Shown here: positions 1 through 10,451 of the stretch, piece after piece | Layout of the letters: each line of letters starts with the position of its first letter | How positions within the stretch are numbered: the stretch's first letter is position 1 | Source of the DNA: Adiantum capillus-veneris | Taxonomy: Eukaryota; Streptophyta; Polypodiopsida; Polypodiales; Pteridaceae | NCBI GenBank assembly: GCA_014529385.2 | Contig: CM043954.1 | Coordinates: forward strand, 4,775,306 to 4,839,305 | Reading direction: 5' to 3' | DNA length: 64,000 bases | Made by a program: the position numbers and the translations under genes | The notes under the pieces: generated by a model | What the model was told of the DNA's origin: nothing | Database searches by the model: none | What the model saw: only the letters and a program-made list of their open reading frames with translations

Positions 1-602
1 TTGTACCTCCAGAGCATTGGAAATTTAAATGAATGAGTTTTTGAGCGAATTTTTACTAGAATTACTGTCTTGGTGCTGCTTTGCAATACTGGTTGAAGGA
101 CTGTATTAAGGAACTTGTGAACCGGAACTTAATCAATGAACTTATGTGTTGAACAACCATGTGTGGTAGTAATTAGGTAACAAAGGAAGTGTGAGTATGG
201 GGTGGAAAGTGGGGGCTTGGCTCGGGTTGCCAATTCCTATTAGAAGGGAGGTCGGGAACTCTCCGTCCCCATAGTACTATACATTGACGCTAGTATTACT
301 CATTGCCCCAAGAACGGTGAAGCTTTAAGTGTGCGTGCCTCTGAAACATATGGAAAAAGTCACTCGAGACTTCTCTCCTCTTGGAATGTGGGTCTTAGGA
401 TCGCTAGATAAGTTAATCACGCTTCCCCTGCGGGGTGGAACTAGATCTCGATGCTAGTAGGCTCGAACTCGACTCCCTTTGTGATGAGAGATCGTCCGCT
501 AGATGAACCATAAACCACTTTGTTTGCTTCCGCTGTAGATCTAGTGGCCACCAGGTTTAACATCAGATCCGTCATTTGAGACGACGGGGTGGGGACCTCA
601 CA
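1..602 (+). repeat. 5' LTR of element A, 3' part only
   Basis: Base 1 corresponds to about base 12630 of the 3' LTR and the two run together to the LTR end (GACCTCACA here, GACCTAACA at 13241). Scattered mismatches and small indels separate them, so the insertion is not recent. The part with the promoter and the LTR exon lies off the window to the left. Confidence 0.93.
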
Positions 603-604
603 CC

Positions 605-622
605 TAGTATCAGAGCTATAGG
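605..622 (+). promoter_or_regulatory. Primer-binding site, initiator tRNA-Met type, element A
   Basis: TAGTATCAGAGCTATAGG starts two bases after the LTR end. The sister copy at 43103 reads TGGTATCAGAGC, the usual plant tRNA-Met primer site; here the second base has changed from G to A. Confidence 0.85.
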
Positions 623-1146
623 TTTAGGAACTGGAAAATGATGTTGTTTGAAATTTTAAAAAATAAGGGATAGTAGGATAGCTCGTACTCAAAGCTTGAG
701 CATGATGTTTCCCAGCAAAATGACATTCGATTTGTCTAATGGATTGTCTCCTGAGTGATGTCAAAGAGTTTTACTCGTTGAACTTGTTGGGATTTAGTGG
801 GTTCCACATGATGTTTTTTGAGAAGTCGTTGGTGCGACTAGTGTCGCGGACAGGTAGCCTGCTGATGCACATAAAGTTATAAGTATGGATCAAAGCTCTC
901 GAGTAAAGTTTTACCATTATTTATCGGTCGGGACAATTTTGGACGTATTCAATGGAATTTAAACTAATGGTGGGATGGTTAAATCCTTTGTGATATTTAT
1001 ACAGATTAAGTAGGCTGGTTAAGTCCAAAAAGTTAAATTTCTTCTTGAGTATGGAAAAGCCTAGGTTCATTTGAGAAGAGTGCTATAGTAATGAGCCTTA
1101 TACAATTGGATAGGTACCGTCTACTACGCTATATACTGCCGTTCAG

Positions 1147-1584
1147 GAGAAAAAGCTTCTCCTTAAGAAAGCTCAGCCTCCAACCTTTAAGGGCGAGGGG
1201 GAAAATGTGGAAAGAGATGCGGAAGTATGGATGGAGGCTATGGACGACTATTTCGAAGCTGTGGGAACTCAACCCGAGAACCAAACCATGCTTGCGATGT
1301 TCCGCTTGTCTGGCAATGCCAAGATCTAGTGGAAACAACATTGCAGGGACTTGGATATCAAGGGATCTTCCCAGTCATGTGAAGACATCAAGGCTGTTGT
1401 GATGGAGCGATACTTACCACCCGCTCACAAATCCTTGAAGATGAATGAGTTTTTCTCACTTCGACAGCTGACTTCTTTCGTCAAAGAATACTACTCAAAG
1501 TTCGTCACACTTCGGAGATATGCTCCTAGGATGACATTGGAACAGCAAGTAGCACGGTTTTGCCAAGGACTCATCCACCCCTTG
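1147..1584 (+). pseudogene. gag, 5' part (element A)
   Basis: The frame starting after TTCAG at 1146 encodes a Retrotrans_gag-type domain: PPTFKGEG, WMEAMDDYF, a WKQH motif, YYSKFVTLRRYAP and FCQG in order. One in-frame TAG just before the WKQH motif (about 1327) breaks it. The frame has no upstream start: a TAG at 1111 precedes it and the first methionine falls inside the conserved domain. This fits translation from a spliced upstream exon in the LTR. A longer overlapping ORF from 1091 is in another frame and is not the gag product. Gag is interrupted at 1584 by element B and resumes at 9793. It would form the virus-like particle. Confidence 0.85.
1580..1584. repeat. Target-site duplication CCTTG, left copy (element B)
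   Basis: CCTTG directly precedes the B LTR and recurs at 9788-9792 directly after it. The uninterrupted gag in copy D reads CCCCTTGAAC at this place, confirming the insertion point. Confidence 0.92.
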
Positions 1585-2066
1585 TGTAGACAGCTGGATA
1601 ATCACCATGTGGGAACGTGTTCTTAGAAGATGGGAAACGAATTACTTAGTAATTACTAGAGTAATTACTACAGTAAACCTGAAGTGTATAAATAGGGCCC
1701 ATTACATCATTATTGGGTTGGCAATTGTTATCACTTGTATTAGCTCTTTGGGCTATAATTGTAATTGAGCATCAGTGGCAGTTTTGTCGGCTATACTTTC
1801 TCTCTGAATCATATTCGTTGTAATCTTGATCTGTAATCTCAATCATGGTATATATTTCAGTGATACTTACTTCTTGACCAGTCTTCTGAATCTGAATCTT
1901 AATCTGAACCTTATTCCAGTCTATAAATCTGATTCTTATTTCAGTATCCACATTTCAGTCTAGTCTCTGATTTCTGTCTAGTCTGCTGTCTGAAATCTTC
2001 CCACACTAGTAGCTGAAATCCTTCAACACTGGAATTAGTTGTCTCAAGAGATCAGCTCCAATTCCA
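1585..2066 (+). repeat. 5' LTR of element B
   Basis: It starts TGTAGACAGCTGG and ends CTCCAATTCCA. It matches 9289-9787 along its length, except that the 3' copy carries an 18-bp tandem duplication. TATAAATAGGGCCC near 1687 is a good TATA box for the element promoter. Confidence 0.93.
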
Positions 2067-2069
2067 TTT

Positions 2070-2087
2070 TGGCGATCACGGTGGCTC
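2070..2087 (+). promoter_or_regulatory. Primer-binding site, element B
   Basis: TGGCGATCACGGTGGC lies three bases after the LTR. It begins with TGG, as a site complementary to a tRNA CCA end must. It resembles the element C PBS (TGGCGACCACGATGCG at 46563). I do not assign the tRNA. Confidence 0.7.
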
Positions 2088-2139
2088 GAGCTGAAGCTCG
2101 TTGACTGAAAGACTCTTCTCCCAGTTGAAGTTTTCAGCA

Positions 2140-3872
2140 ATGGCACCAAAGTCCAATCGTGGCCGGAAATCTACCAATCGTGTGGGCCCCATTCCTGAGG
2201 AGTCAGGAAGAGAGTCTGACCCCAAGCCAGAGAAAATGACTAACACTGAGGCTCAAGAGGAGCATAGTTAGGCTGAGGAGGCGCAGGACTCACAGCACTC
2301 CAGTCATTCTCGACGCCGACGGGCAGAACAGGAAGCACGAAAGGCAAAGAGTTCCAAGAGTTCTCAGTCTCGCCAGAGAGATGAGCATACCAAGTGCAGA
2401 AAGGGAATTCATCGTACTTCTAGCAGACAAAACAGAGAAGATATTGATACTGAGATAGAGACAGAGATTGATTGGGATGCTGACACTGACAATTTCAAGA
2501 AGGCTCCCAACCGCCATTCTCAAGCCGAGAAGAGAAGTGATGGGATCAGCAGTAATCAAAATGATTACACAGCTTCCTTGAAGATTTTCTTTCCCATATT
2601 CAAAGAAGGGAAAAAGGATGATCCCGATGTTCACATACAAGCTTGTGAGCAGTATGTTGAACTAAAAAACATTGATGAAGATGATTGGGGGAAATATTTT
2701 CCACAAACCTTGAAGGAGGCAGCAAGGAAATGGTATTACCATTACCTTGCATGCCAACTGAGATCATATAAAAAATTACTTAAAGCCTTCAGGTTGGAAT
2801 ATTCTGACAATCGATGAAACAAGGATATTCTCTGTGAGTTGGATCAGATCAAACAGAGGAATTTGTCAGTTTGCAGCTATGTAGAAAAGATAAAAGAACT
2901 GACCAGGCAGTTGCAAGAACCGCCGTCTGAGAAGAGATTGAGGGCATGGTTTCTGAATGGGTTTAGAAGCAAGAAGCTTAGGGAACAAGAAGTACCAGCC
3001 TCTACAAAAAAATTCAATGATCTGGTCCAAAGGGCATTAAAGCTGGAACAATAGGCTAAGAAAGAAAAGAGCCACAAGAAGCGAAGGACCAGTAGCAGTA
3101 GTTCAGCTACTAAAGCTTCTGACTCCAGTGCAACTTCCAGCAGCTCCGAGAGCAGCTCCAATGAATGGACAAAGGAGAAATAAAAGAACGGATCATGGAC
3201 CAAGAAAATTGAAGAAATGGTAGGCAGATTGTAGAAATTAGCCACACAAGACAACTGTTCCGAAAGATAGAGACTTGGTGTTCAAGACGTAAATCCAAGG
3301 ACCACATCTCCACTGAATGTCCACAATGTACCTACTGCAAGGCCTTTGGTCACCTATGGAATAATTTTGGCATCAAAATTCACCATTTTAATAAAGGAAA
3401 GGATCTATCACTGATTTCCTACACTGAACCAGTGCAAGTAGAACCAATCAAAGTAGCTCAAGAGGAAAGACTGGGTACCAGTGGTACTGGTCAAGGACGT
3501 GGCAGATACCAACCAGGAACGGGCAGAGAAAGAGGAAGAGGCAACTTCCAGACCAGGAGTATGAATTGCTATACCTATGGGAAGTATGGTCATTTTGCAG
3601 CCCAATGTCCATATGCAAAGGTAACGACTGCTACTGAGGCTAAGGCACCAGAGCCAGTCCCAGTCAGGGTGGTTACCAGGAGCAAGGGAGTAATCATTGA
3701 AGAAATTCCAAACATTTCAGAAGTACCAGTCAATCCTAGCAGCAGTAAGTGGGCTCAACAAAGAGAAGTTTGGAAGGCCAAAGGGAAAGAGAAGGTGGTA
3801 GATGAGTGGCAAGAGCAGCGGGAACTAGCAGCTAAAATCACAGAGGATTTAGATAAGAAGCTGCCAGAGTAG
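2140..3872 (+). pseudogene. gag (element B), broken
   Basis: ATG at 2140 opens a basic, Ser/Arg-rich N-terminus, followed by a gag core (FPIFKEGKKDDPDVHIQACE, then KWYYHYLACQL, then FLNGFRSKKLRE) and a Gly/Arg-rich region with a zinc knuckle near 3565-3610. In that knuckle the second cysteine is tyrosine (CYTYGKYGHFAAQC), so it is probably non-functional. In-frame stops lie at 2269, 2815, 3052, 3181, 3232 and 3870, and the frame changes between about 3235 and 3432. Each stop can be explained by one C-to-T or G-to-A change. It would normally form the capsid and bind element RNA. Confidence 0.8.
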
Positions 3873-3947
3873 CGAGAAAGTTCCGAAGCTGGAGTCATTC
3901 AGAAGATACCAGCCCAATCGACTGATAAAGATCAATCAGTACCGGCC

Positions 3948-4631
3948 ATGACAGAGACCATGCTGGCTGTAGTACATGGACTAGCTGATGAAATGGGAGT
4001 GGATGGAAAGAGTAGAAGTACTGCTAAAGAATGGCAGTGTGAAGACACCAGTTCTTCAAGCTCTGACAATCAGTCTGACCAAGAGCGAGAGGAAATTCAT
4101 GTGAAAATTTGTGATAGAATCCAGAAGCTGACTGTAGAGCTAGAGGATATAAGAAAGACCTTGCCTGAGGTGGCCAACTTTATCAGACAACGTAGGAAGA
4201 CTGAGGCAGAGGCGAGAACAGTGGACCAGACGGCTGTCCGGGATGATGAAGTTCCACTTATTCAGGTAGACTACAAGGTCAGGAAGTAGTGGGAACCTCT
4301 CTCAAGCATCATACTGGATGGAGGAGCAATAGTCAACATAATGGGAGCTCATCTTCAGCAAAGAATGATTATCACTAACATCAAACCTGCACCATTCAAA
4401 GTAAGAATGGCAGATCAACAAGTTGTACAGGCGATGGGTATGATTGAAAACATGCAGATAAGAGTTGGGAGGGAGAAATTCAAAACCAGTTTCCTAGTCT
4501 TGGATGTGCAGGGAGCATATGGAATGCTACTAGGCCGCCCATGGTTAAGAACATCACATGCTGTTCATGACTATGCAAACCAAACTTTGACCATAGAAGG
4601 GATCAGCGGGAAGAATCAAAATCCAAACTAA
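3948..4631 (+). pseudogene. Aspartic protease region (element B)
   Basis: A retropepsin-like core surrounds the active-site motif LDGGA, with the aspartate at 4317-4319. It is followed by VRMADQQV and, about 80 residues on, LLGRPWL, the flap-distal signature of plant Ty3 proteases. DGG in place of DSG/DTG is common in plant Ty3 elements. A TAG at 4287 lies just before the core. The preceding acidic and coiled-coil-like stretch (about 4080-4200) is a linker. The next domain (RT) is in a different frame. Confidence 0.78.
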
Positions 4632-4656
4632 CAACACTAGGAGCTGGAAAAATGAA

Positions 4657-6630
4657 TTGAGGCCAAAGGAGTTGTGTCGGAAATACAGAGTCAAGAAAAT
4701 TGAGCTAATGCTAGCAGCTATGAACATATTTCCTTTGGTAGAAATCGATTTGAATGCAATCCTGCTAAACAAAGAGAAAGCTGACAAACAGAAGAGACAA
4801 TTCCCTAATGAGTTTACTAAAGTCAATGCACGTGAAAGAACAGTTCAGCTAACTAGAAGAATGGAGGAACAAGCTGATACTGATATAATGGAAGAACCAG
4901 TATGTTCTGAAGAGTATCCAGTGGATCAGAATAATGATTCAAAAAGGAATGGACCTTCTTGGGACTACGCTGAAGAATCGACCAAACGAAAAGGAGGCGG
5001 ACCAAACCAGTTGCTTCCAGATGATCAGGAAGTAGAGGAGTGGAACCTGGGATCAGAGGAAAATCCTAGAATGATCAAAGTCAACAAGCACCTGAAACCG
5101 GAAATAAAGGAAAAGGCACGGAAAATGTTCCAGAACTATTATGATGTGTTTTCCTGGGAACATACAGATTTGAAGGGAGTAGATCCTGAAGTCTGTCAGC
5201 ATCGAATACCACCGAGACCAGATGCTAGACCAGTAAGATTGCAAAGATACCGCATGAACCCCAACTATGCAAAGAAGGTGAAGGAGGAGATTGATAATCT
5301 TCTCAAGGCTGGCTTCATTACGGAAGTAGCAAGCAGTGATTGATTATTTCCCATAGTTGTCATTCCTAAAAAGAATGGGAAACTAAGAGTTTGTGTTGAC
5401 TATAGGAAACTAAATGCCCAGACCATTAAGGATCCATTTCCCTTACCTTTTACTGATATGTTGCTTGATGAGATTGCAGGATATGAGATGTATAGCTTCA
5501 TGGATGGTTATAGCGGTTATAACCAGTTACAGATTGCTCCTAAAGATAGGGCCAAGACCACTTTCATCACTGAGTGGAGAGCATTCATGTATCTGGTGAT
5601 GCCTTTTGGCCTGTGCAATGCACCAACTACTTTTCAACGGTGTATGATGGAGATGTTTAATGAATTTCTTCATCGGTTCCTCACCATTTTCATGGATGAC
5701 TTTACTGTCTATTCAGATGAGGACCAGCACCTTTTATTCCTAGAAATGGTTTTTAAACGTTGTCAAGAGAAGAGGATTTGTTTGAATCCATTCAAATCTA
5801 TGTTTCTAGTATGGAAGGGACAGCTACTGGGACATGTGGTTTCCCGCAATGGAATAGAGATGGCCAATGAAAAAATACAGTGTGTCCAGCAAGCTAAAGC
5901 ACCCATAACTGCTTCAGAGTTGAGTTCTTTCTTGGGTTATGTGGATTTCTATAGAAGATTTGTACACAAGTTTGTTACTTAAGCAGTACCACTATATGAG
6001 CTTACAAAGAAGACTAGTAAGTTCAACTGGACTGCTGAGTGTGAGGAAAGTTTTCAGAATTTGAAAAAAGCCATTAGCAGTAAACCAGTCCTTAGGTAGC
6101 CGAATTGGGACATTATTTTTCATGTACATGTAGATGCTTCAGGATTGGAAATGGGGGCAATATTAGCTCAACCAGATGGCAGAATAGACTACCCGATCTA
6201 TTTTGCTAGTCGCAGATTTAGTCAGGCTGAACAAGGCTATACGACTACTGAAAGAGAAGCTCTCGGAATGGTTTTTAGCGCTACGAAGTTCAGGCATTAC
6301 CTGTTGGGAAAATTATTCCATTTTTATGTGGATCATCAAGCTCTTCTGTTTCTAATTAACAAAGTCATTATTCAAGGCAGACTGATAAGATGGATGATGT
6401 TCCTTATGGAATTTGAATTCAGAATTTTCCATAAACCTGGCCAAAACCACTGTGGAGCTGACTTTCTTTCCAGAAGTACGGAGGGATATTCAGAATCACC
6501 TCTTAGAGATGAGCCAGTGGATGCTGAGTTATTTCAGTTAGAAGCAGATGAATTAGTGGATCCTGAATGGTATGATATTTATCAATTCCTTTCCCAAGGT
6601 GCCTTTCCAGAGGATTGGAAACAGAATTAG
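4657..6630 (+). pseudogene. Reverse transcriptase and RNase H (element B)
   Basis: In one frame: an N-terminal pol linker, then RT with VRLQRYRMNP, PIVVIPKKNGKLRVCVDYR, LDEIAGYEMYSFMDGYSGYNQ, MPFGLCNAPTTFQR and the catalytic FMDD at 5689-5700, then RNase H (DASGLEMGAILAQ, TTEREALGMV, FYVDHQALLFL). Stops at 5341 (TGA for an expected Trp), 5980, 6097 and 6628 break it. All core catalytic residues I can see are kept. It would copy element RNA into DNA inside the particle. Confidence 0.92.
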
Positions 6631-7650
6631 AAGAAAGCTCTGATTATAAAAAGCCTGAAATTTACCATCATCGGAGGAGTACTTTATCGACTAGGTGTGG
6701 ATGGTATAATTCGACGATGTGTCCCTATGGAAGGAAGAATGCAAGTGATTTCAGAAGCGCATAATGGTGAGTCTGGTGGACACTTTTCCAACGAAGTAAC
6801 CTACAAGAAGATTCTGCAAGCAGGTCTGTGGTTGCAAACACTGATTGCTGATGTCAAAAGTTTTTGTAAGACTTGTGACATATGCCAAAGAATGGGCCGA
6901 CCAACAGCTGCAGATATGACTCCATTAATGCCAATACAACCATTAGGAGTATTCATGAAATGAGGATTGGATTTTATGGGACCTTTTAAGAAAGTGACTC
7001 CCAAGAAGAACAAGTACATTGTGATGGGTACTTATGTTACCAAGTGGGTTGAATCTAAGGCTCTTCCTCACAACACAGCCAAGTCAACTGGAAGGTTTCT
7101 GTTTGAGAATATTGTCTGCCGATATGGATGTCTAGTAGAGATTGTGGCTGATCAAGGCACACATTTTATCAATGATACTATGGAAATCCTATTGGATATG
7201 CTTTCAGTCAAGCATCAGAAATCTACTCCTTACTATCCTCGATGCAATGGACAGGCTGAAAGTAGCAACAAGACAATAAAGACTGTTCTCACTAAGGTGG
7301 TGCAAAAGAAAATAGACCAGTGGGATTTGAAGCTTCAGACTACTCTATGGGCTTATAGGACAACTTATAAGGTAACTACTGGAATGACACCATTCAGAAT
7401 GGTGTATGGTATTGAAGGTGTGGTTCCTATGGAGTTTGTCATCCCCAGTCTGAGAATGGCTGTGAAGTATGGATTAGACTTCAACCATAATCTTAAGAAA
7501 AGGCTGGATGAACTGATGCAGTTAGATGAACTCAAGCAAAGAGCTATATCGGAACAGGAGATTGTTCAACAAAGAAGGAAGCACTGGCATGATCGTTGAA
7601 TTAAAGTTTGAGAATTACAGAAAGGAGACTTACTGCTTCTCTATCAATCT
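6631..7650 (+). pseudogene. Integrase (element B)
   Basis: An HHCC-type zinc-binding region (GGHFSNEVTYKKIL, then CKTCDICQRMG) precedes the DDE core. The catalytic positions are D (6970), D (7150, in VADQGTHF) and E (7258, in GQAESSNK), with the usual 35 residues between the second and third. TGA at 6961 and 7597 each replace an expected Trp (KWGLDF, HDRWIK). The C-terminal part continues in another frame from about 7650 (LGVYNVAKIKLYY). It would insert the cDNA into the host genome. Confidence 0.92.
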
Positions 7651-8149
7651 AGATTGGGTCCAAAGAAGCCGAATTGGAAGATTGCCTTTTGAGGTCGATT
7701 GGGTCTTCTCCAATGGCACAGTCAAATTGAAATATTTATTTGGACTGATGTTATTGGGAGTATATAATGTAGCAAAGATCAAACTTTATTATTCAGAGAC
7801 AAGAGAAACTGGGATGGAACAAGGTACTAAGGAGCTGGAGGTTGTTGATCAAGAGATACTGGAATCAAACGTTTTTGGTCTTTTCCATGTGCAACCAGTT
7901 CCAGCTTCAGAACCAGTACCAGAAGAACCGGATCAGGCTGACCTAAGAACCAATACTAGTATGGTCTAGCTAGAGTGGGAATCAGTTCAGAACCAGTATG
8001 GACACACTTTCCAATTTTTAAGTGGCCAACGGTCAAGTGGTATGCCAGTGGTAATTATTACAAGGATGGGTCGTAGTCTTGTCCAATGCATGTTTTCCAC
8101 GACAACAACAGCGCACACAAGTCTAGGAGCGGCGAGTGGTGGAGCTTTT
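7651..8149 (+). other. Integrase tail and in-frame spacer leading to ORF3 (element B)
   Basis: From about 7650 the integrase tail and the following Pro/Glu-rich spacer are open in the frame that later encodes ORF3. A single TAG at 7967 separates them. Whether the spacer is translated is unknown; the shared frame also occurs in element C. Confidence 0.5.
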
Positions 8150-9293
8150 ATGGCGCGAACACGTATAACAGTCAAGAAAGTTAGCATTTTTCCTCATAAA
8201 TCTCCTGCGCGACGCTTTCCTCCTTTCAACCATTCGCCATCGCCGAGCTTCGAGGTTTCTTCACTACAGCCGCAAACTTCGACCTTTGACGAGACAACTG
8301 TCTGTCAGACAGTCTCACCAGCAACACCTGGGAATGGCTTCGACACAAGTAAGTCATCTTCTCCTTCGCCTGTTTCATCGTCATCGACCTCAAAGTGTAT
8401 GGGTAGAAGGAAATGCTCAAAAAAGATGCAGGAAACTTTTGAAGAAACCCAAGCTATAGTTGCTGAGGCAAAGGCAAGCCTTCCCGTTCTTCCATACAGT
8501 AAAATCCAACGATATGTATTTACTGATCACGCAATGACTCTGCTACAACTCTGGGATCTGCGAGTTGTGTTGCAAGCTACAAGGATTGCCTTTGATTCAG
8601 ATTTCATCAAGCAAGTTCTTGACTCCTTTGATGCTAAAACTAGCAGTGCTATGGTAAATAGCCGGAAGGTGTCAGTAACACAAGAAGCCATTGCATTTGC
8701 ATTTCGGATGCCTAATGAGCCCAAACCGTCTGTGGCAGCTGCGCAGCAAATCAGCATCGCTCTGAAGGAGGATGAAACGGCTAGAAAGAAGCGCAAGGCA
8801 AGTGCTCAAGGAGTTCCAGTAGCAGGATTGGAAGCCTCAGCTGCTTACAGGTTTGTAGCGAAAGCAGTAAGCCTTAAGAACAACCCAACATATGTGTCAG
8901 AAAAATTGTTTGCTATGTTGTTGGCCAAGATACTGTATCCACAAGTCCATATCAACCTTTGTCAAATACTCTCGCATAATGTACTCCAACAGACTGCCAA
9001 GCTGAAATCTCAAACTATTTTCAAGGCATGGTATGTTTGGCAATTCCTGTATTGGGCTACTGCTACAGATGTTAATGATCAGGTAAAGCAGGCTTGGAGT
9101 GAGCAGCCCATTTCTGAACCAAAGAAAATTGAATTGTCCTCAGACGACGACGACATCAGAACCAGACAATGGATTTTTTAGTTCCACACCAGAACCAGAT
9201 GATGGACTTTTCAGTCTCACATCAGAATCAGACCGGAATTTTTCAAAAATTTTGGAATCTTGCCAAAATTCAAGAAAGAAGGGAAGGATGTAG
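8150..9293 (+). CDS. ORF3 of element B: accessory protein downstream of integrase
   Basis: The frame is open from ATG 8042; the methionine at 8150 (MARTRITVKK) is a likelier start, giving about 343 codons to a TAA/TAG region at 9181. After a basic, Ser/Pro-rich N-terminus comes a helical region with LLQLWDLRVV and KVSVTQEAIAFAFRMPNE. This matches the pattern QIQLTAERILRCYCLPNDG in element C and KVEVVITKEIVAEALKLPTKG at the right end of the window. The pattern resembles plant mobile-domain, Athila ORF1 or 'putative plant transposon protein' families. A short acidic tail ends in DDDD. A slip in the GAC run near 9150 probably shifted the frame: the other frame continues TSEPDNGFFSSTPEPDDG up to 9293, into the LTR start. 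Function unknown. It is the only long unbroken reading frame in the element. Confidence 0.7.
9271..9288 (+). promoter_or_regulatory. Polypurine tract, element B
   Basis: AAGAAAGAAGGGAAGGA lies directly before the 3' LTR start and would prime plus-strand DNA synthesis. Confidence 0.85.
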
Positions 9294-9787
9294 ACGGCTG
9301 GATAATCACCATGTGGGAACGTGTCACCATGTGGGAACGTGTTCTTAGAATATGGGCAGCAAATTACTTAGTAATTACTAGAGTAATTACTACAGCAAAC
9401 CCGAAGTGTATAAATAGGGCCCATTCATCATTATCGGGTTGGCAATTGTTATCACTTGTATTAGCGCTTTGGGCTATAATTGTAATTGAGCATGAGTGGA
9501 AGTGTTGTTGGCTATACTTTCTCTCTGAATCATATTTGCTATAATCTTGATCTGTAATCTCAATCATGGTATATATTTCAGTGATACTTACTTCTCGACC
9601 AGTCTTCTGAATCTGAATCTGAATCTAAACCTTATTCCAGTCTATAAATCTGATTCTTATTTTAGTATCCACATTTCAGTCTAGTCTCTGATTTCTGTCT
9701 AGTCTGCTGTCTAAAATCTTCCCACACTAGTAGTTGAAATCCTTCAACAGTGGAATTAGCTATCTCAAGAGATCAGCTCCAATTCAA
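9289..9787 (+). repeat. 3' LTR of element B
   Basis: It starts TGTAGACGGCTGG and runs to the CCTTG target duplication at 9788-9792. An 18-bp unit is tandemly duplicated at 9307-9324 and 9325-9342 but single in the 5' LTR. The TATA box is TATAAATAGGGCCC near 9410. Confidence 0.92.
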
Positions 9788-9792
9788 CCTTG

Positions 9793-10381
9793 GACAATGG
9801 ACTAGAAGCTCTCAGGCCAGCACCTCTGCAAGATGCCTTGCTAAGGTCCAAACCGTTAGCTAAAGAGATTCAGAGGACTACCCAAGATAGTCAATACTAT
9901 TTTTCAAAGAGGGCCAGGCTAGACAACTGGAGTAATAGACCAATCAACCCTGCATACGACCATCATCCGGTAGTGGCTACTACAACAGCTATCAAGTTTC
10001 CCAATATAAGATGTTTTGAGTGCCAGGAGTATGGACATTACAAAAGCGGATATCCAAAAAGGATTTCCCAAATATCCAATGCTAATAATGTACCTCTGAA
10101 CGTCAACGGGCGAGGTCAACCAAACGGAAGAGGAGGCCGAGGAAGAGGAAACATGGGACAAGGAAGCGGAGCTTTCGCTAATGCGGCAGTGAGACAACCA
10201 ACTATGGGTGACAAAACTGATGAGAGAGCAACTCTGTATGCTGCAACTGCTAATCCTAGTGAGCAATAATTCAAGCACCAGGATCTCATCAAAGTTCAAC
10301 AAAATAAGATGCATAAAGCTAAAGACTATTCTATTATCAAAGGATGTCTTTACTTTAGACAAAGGATATATGTACCTAAGT
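9793..10381 (+). pseudogene. gag, 3' part, with a remnant resembling the integrase N-terminus (element A)
   Basis: Gag resumes (GLEALRPAPLQDALLRSKPL) and reaches a zinc knuckle at about 10013-10056, CFECQEYGHYKSGY, whose last cysteine is tyrosine. A Gly/Arg-rich tail follows and the frame stops at 10267. The same frame then reads DLIKVQQNK ... YSIIKGCLYFRQRIYVP to 10381. This looks like the stretch just before the integrase zinc domain in Ty3 pol. The whole of protease, RT and RNase H is therefore missing between the zinc knuckle and this point, as if by one internal deletion. Confidence 0.8.
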
Positions 10382-10441
10382 AGTTAGCATAAAGCTTATC
10401 CATATGTATTTTTGAGATGAGGACATCTCAAATTTTTCACG

Positions 10442-10451
10442 TTGGGGAGGA
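10442..10451 (+). promoter_or_regulatory. Polypurine tract, element A
   Basis: TTGGGGAGGA directly precedes the LTR start TGTAAGGTCTCC. The identical tract precedes the 3' LTR of copy D at 44728-44737. Confidence 0.82.

Larger units (their letters stand above)
1585..9787 (+). mobile_element. Element B: complete Ty3-type LTR retrotransposon with extra 3' ORF, nested in A
   Basis: It is about 8.2 kb with LTRs of 482 and 499 bp, a 5-bp target duplication, a PBS, a PPT, and gag, protease, RT-RNase H and integrase in Ty3 order, followed by an extra ORF before the 3' LTR. More than a dozen premature stops and at least two frame changes make gag-pol inactive. The integrase catalytic residues survive. 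The lineage is not certain; the 3' ORF is reminiscent of the Athila/Tat side of plant Ty3 elements. Confidence 0.93.

Noticed and set aside
1091-1402. 103-codon ATG ORF, and its counterpart at 43538-43894, as the gag start
   Set aside because: The gag homology (WMEAMDDYF, WKQH, YYSKF) is in a different frame; this ORF is a shadow of gag.
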